Source: Balneolaceae bacterium (GTDB lineage: Bacteria; Bacteroidota; Rhodothermia; Balneolales; Balneolaceae). From it: 64,000 nt of DNA. The translations under genes were made by a program, and so were the position numbers. This document shows positions 43,951 to 52,907 of this stretch, piece by piece. Below the pieces are notes generated by a model. The model saw only the letters and a program-made list of their open reading frames with translations. It searched no databases and was not told the origin of the DNA. The stretch lies in the NCBI GenBank assembly GCA_006969905.1, contig CP030887.1:1178001-1242000 (forward strand). Direction: 5' to 3'. Each line of letters opens with the position of its first letter. The stretch's first letter is position 1.

Positions 43951-44466
43951 TTACTCTATTTTGGTTACAGTTTCTCCACACTCGTGCATCGTTTGTCCAT
44001 AGAAAGGATTGGCAATTTCTTCTTTATTACTTAACCACCTGGCTCCTTCTCCGCTGTTAGCCATCGGGCAAAACTGTACAAATAAAGAAGCGTGTTTGTA
44101 GCCTTGGTTCTCTACGGCAGTTATAAGCTCCTTTGAAATGTTTGAGAAAGCTTTCCTGAACTCTTTTAGGGACTCTGCAGACTCTGCCGATGCTACTGCA
44201 TTAAGCATTTGACGGTGATGTTTTTCATGCTTGGATGCATGTTCGCCATGGTTAGTCATTTCACTATTGTTTCTTACTTCCGATGCAAATGCTGGCAGGT
44301 GTTTCGCCGCTTGTTCAAAATCATCGTTCACCAGTGCATCTTTGATTTTCAGGTATTCATTTACAAGGGTTTGAAGGTGTGTATCGTGGGAATGACCACT
44401 GTGGTCTTGTGCTAAAGCTGGTATGCTTATCAGTGTTGTAACTATGAGTGTAAGTATTGTTTTCAT
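43951..44466 (-). CDS. DUF3347 secreted protein
   Basis: 171 aa from ATG at 44466, with a signal peptide ending ALAQ. The His-rich segment HSGHSHDTH leads into a helical DUF3347 domain with the closing motif FCPMANSGEGARWLSNKEEI and GQTMHECGE (Cys133 and Cys163). The same motif ends CusB (next gene upstream), so this is a free-standing version of the CusB C-terminal domain. Such domains are thought to bind copper in the periplasm. 13 nt after cusB. Confidence 0.9.
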   Translation of the reverse strand: MKTILTLIVTTLISIPALAQDHSGHSHDTHLQTLVNEYLKIKDALVNDDFEQAAKHLPAFASEVRNNSEMTNHGEHASKHEKHHRQMLNAVASAESAESLKEFRKAFSNISKELITAVENQGYKHASLFVQFCPMANSGEGARWLSNKEEIANPFYGQTMHECGETVTKIE

Positions 44467-44479
44467 TTGTTCTCCTTGG

Positions 44480-46309
44480 TTATTGGTTTTCAATTCGTTC
44501 TATGGTTTCTCCGCAAGAGATCATCTGTGCTCCGAAATAAGGATTGTTGATGGCCTCTTTTTCACTGAGCCAATAGGCTCCTTTTCCTCCGCTTGCCATC
44601 GGGCAAAATTGCCGATAGTACACACCTTCAATACTGAATTTTTTAACGACATTGAGTATCACATTGGAAAGGGCCATAAAATGCTCTCGTTGTTTGGCTA
44701 AGTCTTGGGTGTTTGATAGTTGAGTAAGGACCGCTTGAAGCGAATCCAGCTGATTCATCCATACGTTATGCCCTTGTCCATTCAGCAGGCTCATATCAAC
44801 TTGATTGAGGCCGGCTTGCATATTTGTCACTTCATTAAAAGCCAGGTCGGGTTGTGAGCTGACAAGTGTATTTTTAAAATCAATGTAGCTGCTTACCACA
44901 CGGGCTACCTGAGATTTGAATGCCTGAGGAGCCTCGATAGGTGAATTCTGCACACTTTGGCTGGCTGTATTTATTGATGGATTACTTGGTACAGATCCGG
45001 AGCCATCCATCGTGTGACCTTCATGACCTGTCCTGGCCGGGCGTCCATCCGGAGTTTTGTTCATCATGCTGGCTTTGCCTGCCAGCTGAGCGGCGCTGTC
45101 AATTTTGAAAGTTCCATTGGTAACCACTTCTTCTCCCTCTGACAATCCTGATTTCACAATATATTGATCGCCCACACGCTGTCCCAGTACAACTTCTCTG
45201 AATTCGAAAGTAGGTTGGGTGGTATTCGGTTTTTTAACGTAGACCACAGAGCGCTCACCGGTCCAAAGCACAGCCGATTTTGGAACAAGAATTTGTTCGC
45301 CGCTATCTCTCAAGTCAGATTTGATAACCCCCTGAGCCAGCATATTCGGCTTAAGAAGTAAGCTTTTATTTTCAGCTTCAGCTCTTACAGAAACCGTTCT
45401 GGATTGAGGGTTCAGAATGGGATCAATAAAGGTAACTTCAGCGGTAAAATCTTCACCCGGTAATGCTTTGACGCTGAAAGAGACCTTATCTCCAACCCTG
45501 ATGCTTGCTACATCGCTTTCGTAGGCATCGAACATCACCCAGACTTTAGACAGATCAGCGAGTTTGAACATCGTAGAGCCTCGTTGAACATGGCTTCCTA
45601 CCTCAATCATTTTACTGATGACGTACCCTTCCACTTTTGAAGTAATATCGACATCATTCATAACGGTTTGGGAGCTTTCAATCTGGTTGATTTGCCCTTC
45701 GGCAATTTCCCAGTTGAGAAGCTTATTTCGGGCAGCATTATACAGAGATGGATTACGCTCCTTATCTTTTGCAACTTCGAGTAATTCCTTCTGGGCACTG
45801 ACCAATTCCGGTGAATAGATGGAGGCAACACGCGCGCCTTCAGAAATATATTCTCCCGTAAAATTGATGTAGAGTTCTTCAATACGGCCAGGCACATGAG
45901 CCGGAAGGGTTTTTAGCCGCCTTTCATCCACCATAATTTTGCCAGGCAAACGGTGCGTGGAAACAGCGATATCTTTGATAACCGTTGTTGTTTGCACTTC
46001 CGCAAGCTTTGCTGCAGCCTCAGACATAGTGAGTTCGTATGCACTTTCTTCTCCCATAGCCTCTGAAACAGGAATAAGTTCCATGCCGCAGATAGGGCAA
46101 TTTCCCGGTTCGTTTTCCCGGATACCGGGATGCATACTACAGGTATAGATAATATTTCCTTCTTCATCGGTATGAGCCTGTTCAATATGCTCATCCAATG
46201 ATTGTGGCTGATCTGGTGCTCCACCGAAAAGTAACCAACCGAGGCTTAGCCCGATCAGTATCAGTCCGGAAATTTTACCAATTCTTTTTAAATCAAATCT
46301 AGTGTTCAT
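44480..46309 (-). CDS. cusB: CusB-type RND periplasmic adaptor with metal-binding and DUF3347 domains
   Basis: 609 aa. An N-terminal membrane anchor (about 14-29), then a heavy-metal-binding domain with Cys57, His60, Cys71 and Cys74 (YTCSMHPGIRENEPGNCPICG). The membrane-fusion-protein core follows (GRIEELYINFTGEYISEGAR, GSHVQRGSTMFKLADLSKVW, then a beta-barrel) and a C-terminal DUF3347 domain (about 460-605) with FCPMASGGKGAYWLS and GAQMISCGE. Links CusA to CusC and hands metal to the pump. 11 nt after cusC. Confidence 0.95.
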   Translation of the reverse strand: MNTRFDLKRIGKISGLILIGLSLGWLLFGGAPDQPQSLDEHIEQAHTDEEGNIIYTCSMHPGIRENEPGNCPICGMELIPVSEAMGEESAYELTMSEAAAKLAEVQTTTVIKDIAVSTHRLPGKIMVDERRLKTLPAHVPGRIEELYINFTGEYISEGARVASIYSPELVSAQKELLEVAKDKERNPSLYNAARNKLLNWEIAEGQINQIESSQTVMNDVDITSKVEGYVISKMIEVGSHVQRGSTMFKLADLSKVWVMFDAYESDVASIRVGDKVSFSVKALPGEDFTAEVTFIDPILNPQSRTVSVRAEAENKSLLLKPNMLAQGVIKSDLRDSGEQILVPKSAVLWTGERSVVYVKKPNTTQPTFEFREVVLGQRVGDQYIVKSGLSEGEEVVTNGTFKIDSAAQLAGKASMMNKTPDGRPARTGHEGHTMDGSGSVPSNPSINTASQSVQNSPIEAPQAFKSQVARVVSSYIDFKNTLVSSQPDLAFNEVTNMQAGLNQVDMSLLNGQGHNVWMNQLDSLQAVLTQLSNTQDLAKQREHFMALSNVILNVVKKFSIEGVYYRQFCPMASGGKGAYWLSEKEAINNPYFGAQMISCGETIERIENQ

Positions 46310-46320
46310 GGTGACCTTAC

Positions 46321-47736
46321 TTAGTTTTTAACATTCATTTGTTCGGGCGTGGTGTTATCGGTGCCTGACAGGTATTGCAGGTAGGCAACGGCGATATTTT
46401 GATCCACGACAGCTTGTTTCTGTGCAAGCTGAAACCGTAATAGCTTTTGTTGTAATCGTAACAGCTCTTCAAAAGCGGTTGAAGAAGAGGTGTACTCTTC
46501 CAGTAGAATATCTATGGCTTGACGTGTTCTTCGGATTTGTATGTCTTTGTATAGCTTATCTCTTCGCTCTGCATCCCGAAGATCGCGGAGGGCTTTTTCT
46601 AAGTCAGTAGTTAAGCTGTTTTCAACGGCGAGTTGCCTGTCTTGGATAGACCGATAGTTCAGCTTCGCCTGTTTTTCCTGCGCTTTATATTTACTTCTCC
46701 ACAAAGGAATTTTTACCCCGAGCTTTACAACAAATGCATCATCCCCATTACCAGGAGGATTGAGGTCTGTTCTTTCACCGGTAAAGATATAATCAAAACC
46801 CAATCCAAATTGAGGCATTCCGCTTTTTTTAGCAGCATCAATCGAGCGTTGAGCGGAAACTGCCTGGTAGTCAAGTTGAGATAATCTTGGATTTCTTGAC
46901 AGGATACGTTGTGAAAGCGCTGCCTCATCTATTGGAATTGGTGAAATAGCAAGAGTATCAGCAATTTTGACCGGAAGATTTTTATCCCTGTTGAGAAACT
47001 CATTGAACATGACTTCGCTTGTTATGAGTTGATCTTTCAAAAGTTCTAGCTGGACTTGGAGATCTTCTTTTTCAATTTGAACCCGCAGTACATCAACCTG
47101 ACTTACTTGTGCTGTTTCATAGCGTTGCAGAGACAGATTTTCAAAGGTTTGCAGGATCTCGATGTTTTCTTCAAGAATTGAAATAGAGTGATATAAGAAG
47201 TAAAGCTTATACCACTGCTGTTTAACCTGGAAAAAGAGCCTGTTCCGTGCTTCTTCGAATACCTCAAATTGAGATTTTGCCTGCTCAGCAGCTACATCCC
47301 CTTTGGCAGAAAGTGTTCCGAACCAGGGAAACATTTGAGTAAGGCCAATCCGGCTTTGTTGCGGCCCCACTCTGGTTTCAATGGGTGAGATGAAATAACC
47401 GAAGGATAAATCCGGATCAGGTAAAGCGGCTACTTGCGGCACTTGTTCTAAGGAGGCGAGGTATTTTGTAAACTCGGCCTTTAAGACAGGGTTATTTTCA
47501 CCTGCCTGGATAAGGTAATCCTCCAGTGATTGAGCACGTGTTGCCGGTGAGGATAGCAACACGATTATGAGCATAAATAACACACCTCTAAATCCCCTCT
47601 CAAGAGGGGACTTTTTTAAACTTCGCTCCGCTAGTCTGAGTCGAAACGACCCATCAGCTAAACCCGAATTTTTATATTTACCTCGTTCCGATGCTCCGCA
47701 TCGGAACGGATCCTTATTTTGAAATAGATTTCTCAT
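46321..47736 (-). CDS. cusC: CusC/TolC-type outer-membrane efflux protein, with repeat-derived N-terminus
   Basis: About 471 aa from ATG at 47736, which overlaps the cusA stop by 4 bp (ATGA) and is therefore the likely coupled start. The first 50 or so residues are unusual: they are encoded by palindromic repeat DNA (47586-47713), including KKSPLERGFRGV. The signal peptide only begins at FMLIIVLLSSPATRAQ, where an internal ATG (47574) could restore a normal protein of 417 aa. The mature part has the two TolC helical repeats (AALPDPDLSFGYFISP, FLNRDKNLPVKI, AKKSGMPQFGLGFDYIF). Forms the outer-membrane channel of the Cus pump. Confidence 0.9.
   Translation of the reverse strand: MRNLFQNKDPFRCGASERGKYKNSGLADGSFRLRLAERSLKKSPLERGFRGVLFMLIIVLLSSPATRAQSLEDYLIQAGENNPVLKAEFTKYLASLEQVPQVAALPDPDLSFGYFISPIETRVGPQQSRIGLTQMFPWFGTLSAKGDVAAEQAKSQFEVFEEARNRLFFQVKQQWYKLYFLYHSISILEENIEILQTFENLSLQRYETAQVSQVDVLRVQIEKEDLQVQLELLKDQLITSEVMFNEFLNRDKNLPVKIADTLAISPIPIDEAALSQRILSRNPRLSQLDYQAVSAQRSIDAAKKSGMPQFGLGFDYIFTGERTDLNPPGNGDDAFVVKLGVKIPLWRSKYKAQEKQAKLNYRSIQDRQLAVENSLTTDLEKALRDLRDAERRDKLYKDIQIRRTRQAIDILLEEYTSSSTAFEELLRLQQKLLRFQLAQKQAVVDQNIAVAYLQYLSGTDNTTPEQMNVKN
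47586..47713. repeat. Palindromic repeat cluster inserted in frame in cusC
   Basis: About 128 bp holding at least two palindromes. TCCCCTCT-CA-AGAGGGGA lies at its low-coordinate side, and CGTTCCGATGC-TCC-GCATCGGAACG at its high-coordinate side. The intervening bases also look repeat-like. The DNA has an uninterrupted reading frame through the start region of cusC. Peptides such as KSPLERGFRGV recur as the translated form of a common Bacteroidota intergenic repeat, so this is likely an insertion tolerated within the coding region. Confidence 0.6.
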
Positions 47737-50700
47737 TTCAAACTCCTTGTTAATTGAAATTCTTTCCAAATGGCGTAAAGCACAGGTACAACAAATAGAG
47801 TGATCACCTGGAACAGCATCCCACCGACACTTGGAATAGCCATGGGTACCATAATGTCGGCACCCCGCCCTGTTGAAGTGAGTACAGGAATAAGTGCAAG
47901 GATGGTGGTTGCTGTAGTCATCAGGGTTGGGCGAATTCTTCTGGAACTGGCTTCCACTACAGCTTCACGCACCTCTTCGATGGTTTTTGGCTTTCTTTTA
48001 TCAAAGAGTTGATCGAGGTAGGTCGCCATCACAACACCACCGTCTGAGGCAATGCCGAACAGGGCTATAAAGCCGACCCAGACAGCTACGCTCAGGTTTA
48101 CGGTTCCCATCTGGAACAGCTCACGCATGTTTTGCCCGAAAATGGAAAAATCCATAAACCATGGTTGTCCGTAGAGCCAGATAAGAATGAATCCACCCGC
48201 CCAGGCCACAAATATGCTGGTAAAGATCATCCCTGTGGTAGCGGTGGATTTAAACTGGAAATACATGATGAGGAAAATCAGGAGCAGCGCTATGGGTAGA
48301 ATGATCGATAGTCTTTTCTCGGCTCTCACCTGGTTTTCATAGCTTCCGGCAAACTCGTAGCTCACTGCTGCCGGAACAGAAAGACTTCCCTGTTCAATCT
48401 GAGCTTCAAGGTATTCTCTTACCCCTTCAACCACTTCCACTTCTGCCATACCATCGGCTTTATCAAAGATCACATAGCTGACAAGGAACGTATCCTCACT
48501 CTTAATAGATTGAGCGCCTTGGCGATATTCAATACTTGCCAACTGACCTAGGGGAACCTGTGCCCCTGTTTTAGTTGGCACAAGCATTTCAGCAATCCTT
48601 TGAGGGTCATCCCGGAATTCCCTGCCGAACCTGACGCGCACCGGATAGCGTTCTCTGCCTTCCACGGTTGTTGTGAGCGGCATCCCACCAATACCTACAG
48701 CGATGAACTCCTGCACATCCTGAATATTTAGGCCATAACGAGCTAATTGTTGCCGGTCCCAGTCAATTTCCAGGTAAGGCTTGCCCACGATACGGTCAGC
48801 GAATACGGATTCACTTTTTACACCTGGGGCATTCTTTAGCTGTTCTTCAAGTAGTAAAGCAAAGCGGTCTATGGTTTCAAGATCCGGGCCTTTGACTTTA
48901 ATGCCCATCGGAGCCCGCATACCTGATTGCAGCATCACCTGACGGGTTTGAATGGGTTGCAATTTAGGTGCGGATGTTACTCCCGGAATGCGGGACGCTT
49001 TGACAATTTCTTCCCAGATGTCATCGGTAGATTGAATATGATCTCGCCATTGTCGGAAATATTTGCCATTGGAATCGGGAATGAGTTCGCCCCTTTCATC
49101 TATTGCATACTCTCCACTGTCATTCACCTTAAATCGAACACGGCGACCATTTTCATCGGTTTTGTATTCAGATTTATACTGAATAAGGTTTTCGAACATA
49201 GAGATGGGGGCAGGATCAAGAGCAGAGTTGGTACGCCCGCTTTTGCCAACGGCCATTTTCACTTCCGGGATTGCCCCAACACTCATGTCCAGTTTTTGAA
49301 CAATGTCTTTTACTTCCTCAATACCGGCATGAGGCAAGGTCGTAGGCATAAGCAGGAATGCACCTTCATCAAGGGCTGGCATAAACTCTTTTCCAAATCC
49401 GGGAAAAGTGTGACTAGCTGAAGACCATACAGAGGTGTTACGAATATCAACCCCTATTTTGTCAAAGCCTTTTGCCACAAAACCAAAGGTGGAACTAAAA
49501 CCAAGCCATGCGATAACCCCGAAGATCACTAAGGTAGTGGGCAGGGCAAGGAATAATTTTTTATGTTCCAGGCACCACCCTATAAGCTGTGAATAGTACC
49601 TGATTACCAGCCAGAAAAAGGCTAAAATCACAACGATAAGCCCCATAACAAAAATGAGGTTTCCGGTCATGGAGACGCCCGGGCCGAATGGTAACCAATA
49701 TTTGGTGAGCAACCATGTGACGATGGCAACGGTTAGTGCATTATTGAGATAAGTGAATTGTTGTTGGTTTCCGGCAGGAGCAAATAAACTACCACCATTT
49801 ATAAGCCCAAAACCGATGAGAGCCAATCCTAACCAAGGGGTAACAATAAATACAGAAATAAGCCCCACAATGATGAGCAACGCATTCCAGCTAAGCTTCA
49901 CCTTTCGTTTGTCAATTTTGATGGAGAATAACCAATGTGCAAATGGTGGAATAAGTGTGATAGCGATGATAATAGAGGCGATCAGGGCAAAGGTTTTGGT
50001 ATAAGCAAGTGGCTTAAAAAGTTTTCCTTCGGAAGCAACCATGGTGAAAACGGGCAAGAAACTGACAATGGTTGTTGTAACGGCGGTAATGACCGCAGAG
50101 GCCACTTCAGTGGTTGCATTATAGATCACCTCTAACAGGGATTCATCTTCATCCATCTCCTCCATATGCCGGAGCATATTTTCTGAAAGAATGACCCCCA
50201 TATCCACAATAGTGCCAATTGCAATGGCGATACCTGAAAGGGCTACTATATTGGCATCCACATTAAAATAGCGCATGGCTATGAAAGACATTAACACGGC
50301 TATTGGTAACATAGCTGATATCAGAAGTGACGTTCTCAAGTTGAGAACCATCACTACGATTACAATAATGGTAATCAGGACTTGCAAAGTGAGGGCTTCT
50401 TCGAGTGTTCCCAGCGTTTCCTGGATCAGTTCTCCACGGTCATAAAAGGGCACCACTTCCACTTTTGAGACTGTACCATCCTCAAGCGTTTTAGAGGGTA
50501 AGCCCGGTGATAATTCTTCTATTTTTGCTTTCACGTTATTGATTACTTGCATCGGGTTTGCTCCTTGCCGGGCAACCACAACACCACCGACCGCTTCAGC
50601 TCCCCCTTTATCCAATAAGCCTCGTCTTAATCCCGGGCCTCTCGTTACAAACCCAATATCTTTAATTCTGATGGGGGTATTACCGGTGACTTTAACAACG

Positions 50701-51491
50701 GCTTGTTCAATATCTTCGAGGTTTTTGATATAGCCTAAACCACGAACCAGGTACTCCGCATTATTGAGTTCGACGGTTCTGGCACCGACCTCGCTGTTGC
50801 TTTTTCTTACCGCATTAAATACCTGGGGCAGGCTTACATCATAAACATGCATTGAATTTGGGTTCAGCTCAATCTGATATTCCTGAATAAAACCACCAAT
50901 AGAGGAAACCTCAGCAACGCCTTCTGCACCTGATAGGCCATAGCTGACATAGAAATCCTGGATACTTCTTAGCTCTTGTGGGTCCCAACCGGCTGCCGGG
51001 TTCCCCTGTTTATCTCGCCCTTCCAGGGTGTACCAAAAGATTTGTCCGAGTCCTGTTGCATCGGGACCCAGCGTTGGTTGAGCATCGGAGGGTAGCGTTC
51101 CGGCAGGCAGAGCGTTTAATTTTTCGAGAATACGGGAACGACTCCAATAAAAATCCACATCCTCTTCAAAGATTACATAGATGCTTGATGTCCCGATCAT
51201 CGAGTTGCTGCGGATGGTTTTAATACCGGGTACTGTTAGCAATTCTGTCGTAAGTGGATAAGTTATTTGATCCTCTACATCCTGCGGAGATCGCCCCGGC
51301 CACTCAGTAAACACGATTTGCTGGTTTTCACCCAGGTCAGGAATAGCATCTACGGGTACAGGGTCTCTGGGAATGAAGTCCAGGTTCCAATCAAACGGAG
51401 CCGTTGATAAACCCCACCCTACGAGCAGAGTTAGCAGCAAAACGGCTACCAGCTTATTTTCAAGAAAAAAACGTATGGTTTTATTTAGCAT
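47733..51491 (-). CDS. cusA: CusA/CzcA heavy-metal RND efflux pump
   Basis: 1252 aa inner-membrane proton-driven transporter. HAE/HME features: N-terminal TM1, then periplasmic porter loops (QDVEDQITYPLTTELLTVPGIKTIRS), the TM4 region with GIAIAIGTIVDMGVILSEN containing the essential Asp/Glu, and the late GIASDGGVVMATYLDQLF. It is about 200 aa longer than E. coli CusA (1047 aa). Extra length lies in the middle as added hydrophobic segments (about 515-640) and an extra loop rich in charged residues (near 790-850). Related Bacteroidota pumps share this. Pumps Cu(I)/Ag(I) or divalent metals through CusB and CusC. Its stop overlaps the cusC start by 4 bp. Confidence 0.95.
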   Translation of the reverse strand: MLNKTIRFFLENKLVAVLLLTLLVGWGLSTAPFDWNLDFIPRDPVPVDAIPDLGENQQIVFTEWPGRSPQDVEDQITYPLTTELLTVPGIKTIRSNSMIGTSSIYVIFEEDVDFYWSRSRILEKLNALPAGTLPSDAQPTLGPDATGLGQIFWYTLEGRDKQGNPAAGWDPQELRSIQDFYVSYGLSGAEGVAEVSSIGGFIQEYQIELNPNSMHVYDVSLPQVFNAVRKSNSEVGARTVELNNAEYLVRGLGYIKNLEDIEQAVVKVTGNTPIRIKDIGFVTRGPGLRRGLLDKGGAEAVGGVVVARQGANPMQVINNVKAKIEELSPGLPSKTLEDGTVSKVEVVPFYDRGELIQETLGTLEEALTLQVLITIIVIVVMVLNLRTSLLISAMLPIAVLMSFIAMRYFNVDANIVALSGIAIAIGTIVDMGVILSENMLRHMEEMDEDESLLEVIYNATTEVASAVITAVTTTIVSFLPVFTMVASEGKLFKPLAYTKTFALIASIIIAITLIPPFAHWLFSIKIDKRKVKLSWNALLIIVGLISVFIVTPWLGLALIGFGLINGGSLFAPAGNQQQFTYLNNALTVAIVTWLLTKYWLPFGPGVSMTGNLIFVMGLIVVILAFFWLVIRYYSQLIGWCLEHKKLFLALPTTLVIFGVIAWLGFSSTFGFVAKGFDKIGVDIRNTSVWSSASHTFPGFGKEFMPALDEGAFLLMPTTLPHAGIEEVKDIVQKLDMSVGAIPEVKMAVGKSGRTNSALDPAPISMFENLIQYKSEYKTDENGRRVRFKVNDSGEYAIDERGELIPDSNGKYFRQWRDHIQSTDDIWEEIVKASRIPGVTSAPKLQPIQTRQVMLQSGMRAPMGIKVKGPDLETIDRFALLLEEQLKNAPGVKSESVFADRIVGKPYLEIDWDRQQLARYGLNIQDVQEFIAVGIGGMPLTTTVEGRERYPVRVRFGREFRDDPQRIAEMLVPTKTGAQVPLGQLASIEYRQGAQSIKSEDTFLVSYVIFDKADGMAEVEVVEGVREYLEAQIEQGSLSVPAAVSYEFAGSYENQVRAEKRLSIILPIALLLIFLIMYFQFKSTATTGMIFTSIFVAWAGGFILIWLYGQPWFMDFSIFGQNMRELFQMGTVNLSVAVWVGFIALFGIASDGGVVMATYLDQLFDKRKPKTIEEVREAVVEASSRRIRPTLMTTATTILALIPVLTSTGRGADIMVPMAIPSVGGMLFQVITLFVVPVLYAIWKEFQLTRSLK

Positions 51492-51611
51492 AATGAATTG
51501 AATTAGAGATACAGGGTGCTGTGTACAGCGATGCAGAACACAGCAATGCGTATTTTGATCGGCATGAGGCTATATAATGCCCATCATGTCGTCAGCAAGG
51601 AAAGGGATTCT

Positions 51612-52061
51612 CTAAATCAGGAAGGATTCATTCGCCAGGAAAAGCTGTGGCGGTGTATAAGAATTTGAAAAGTAAACAGGTAACGGGGGAGGGTCCGGGA
51701 TATCGGGAGAAGTAACAGCCGAGATTAATCCAAAATCAGGTAAAACCGGAGGGTTTAATTTAATAGTGTGAGCAAGTGTAGCGAAAGAATTGGATGTCTG
51801 TAATTCACAACCGCAAATACTTATTTCCATCTCACAATAGTTGGAACCAACAGGATCTTCCTCAGAATTGCCACTCATTGGGCAGTGCTCCATATCAGTA
51901 TCATTACTTGCATGATGTTCGGACATTGGCATTTCTTCCATCATCATCTCACAATGTATCATCATAGAAGTTAGGCCGCTGTTAGAAACAAAAAGCCCCA
52001 AAACCACACTGAATAAGAGCAGGTTAAAAATGAGCGGAAATATGCGAGTGGTTTTTTTCAC
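51612..52061 (-). CDS. Secreted/anchored Met-His-Cys-rich protein at head of the copper operon
   Basis: 149 aa, GTG start at 52061. A hydrophobic N-terminal segment (about 8-27) precedes a metal-ligand-rich stretch: MMIHCEMMMEEMPMSEHH, DMEHCPMSGN and YCEMEISICGCEL. The C-terminal half is Pro-rich (PDIPDPPPLPVYF) without a visible fold. The ligand set (Met, His, Cys) suggests copper binding on the periplasmic side. No family recognised. 120 nt upstream of cusA and divergent from the AraC-type regulator, so probably the first gene of the operon and a direct regulatory target. Confidence 0.65.
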   Translation of the reverse strand: MKKTTRIFPLIFNLLLFSVVLGLFVSNSGLTSMMIHCEMMMEEMPMSEHHASNDTDMEHCPMSGNSEEDPVGSNYCEMEISICGCELQTSNSFATLAHTIKLNPPVLPDFGLISAVTSPDIPDPPPLPVYFSNSYTPPQLFLANESFLI

Positions 52062-52304
52062 GGCTTAAATCTAATCAATTATCGCAAAAAAGCATATATA
52101 CCGAACACATAGAAGAGATTGGCCCGGCACGATGTAGTAAGAAAGAAAAAACCTAAAAAGCTACTGATGGTATTAAAACCCAACTTTTAAGGTGATCAGG
52201 CATCGAAAATGACAGGTTTTCAATTCAGGATTTTATAATAAAAAGACAAAATTATATAAGTTAGCAGCAATGATATTTAAGCCCGACAATGAATAACTTC
52301 AGCA
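52062..52304. promoter_or_regulatory. Divergent control region, copper operon / AraC-type regulator
   Basis: 243 bp between the divergent copper operon and its probable regulator; both promoters should be here. I see an AT-rich ATTTTATAATAAAAAG stretch at 52232-52247 that could be a promoter core for the regulator. No perfect inverted repeat stands out, which fits an AraC-type protein that usually binds direct repeats. Confidence 0.4.
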
Positions 52305-52877
52305 ATGCCTGAAAGAATAGTCCTGCAAATAAAAAATATGGTGTGTTCCCGGTGTAATCTGGTGATTGAGACCGCTTTGGCTGCGCTTGGGCTGGAGGTA
52401 AAGAAGGTGGAGCTGGGGCAGGCTGAGGTAGTTCGAAACGGAGAACATCCTACGTTAAAAGAGATTGAGAAAGAACTGAACCGCTTTAATTTTGGCTTGA
52501 TAGAAGATCAGGATACGATACTGAGCGAACGTATAAAGCATGCTCTTCTTGAGTTACTTGAAAAGGGAGAAATAGAAGATTCCAGCTTATCAGGCTATCT
52601 TTCTGAAAGGTTAACAAAAAGCTATGCCTCCCTTTCCCGTACCTTCTCGAAACATGAAGGCATTACTATAGAGAAGTTTTTTATAAGAATGAAAATAGAA
52701 AAGGCTAAAGAATTGGTTGAGTATGGAATGCTTAGTTTCAGCGAAATAGCCTATAAACTGGGTTACAAAAACCTTCAGCATTTATCCCGCCAGTTCAAAC
52801 AAATTACAGGAATGAGCATGAGCGAGTATCAAAAACTTGGGTCGCGTGATCGTGAGGGCATGGATGGGATTTGGTAA
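52305..52877 (+). CDS. AraC-type regulator with N-terminal HMA-like metal domain
   Basis: 190 aa. Residues 1-70 look like a degenerate HMA/CopZ fold with a CxxC at 14-17 (KNMVCSRCNLVIETAL) and a following VELGQAEVV strand. Residues about 95-185 form the AraC HTH: SLSRTFSKHEGITIEKFFIRMKIEKAKELV, then FSEIAYKLGYKNLQHLSRQFKQITGMS, the family signature. The join suggests direct copper sensing by a CopZ-like domain linked to DNA binding. Sits divergent to the 13-gene copper operon and upstream of the CDF, copZ and copA genes, so it likely controls both directions. Confidence 0.85.
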   Translation: MPERIVLQIKNMVCSRCNLVIETALAALGLEVKKVELGQAEVVRNGEHPTLKEIEKELNRFNFGLIEDQDTILSERIKHALLELLEKGEIEDSSLSGYLSERLTKSYASLSRTFSKHEGITIEKFFIRMKIEKAKELVEYGMLSFSEIAYKLGYKNLQHLSRQFKQITGMSMSEYQKLGSRDREGMDGIW

Positions 52878-52907
52878 AAACTTAAAACCTGATTAATAAA
52901 GCCGGAA

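Noticed and set aside
48927-49421. Plus-strand open frame of 164 codons opposite cusA
   Set aside because: Antisense to a highly conserved RND pump, with no start signal or domain.
51517-51545. TGCTGTGT/ACACAGCA stem between the 51612 gene and cusA as a terminator
   Set aside because: The stem is 8 bp without a U-run, and the genes are probably cotranscribed.
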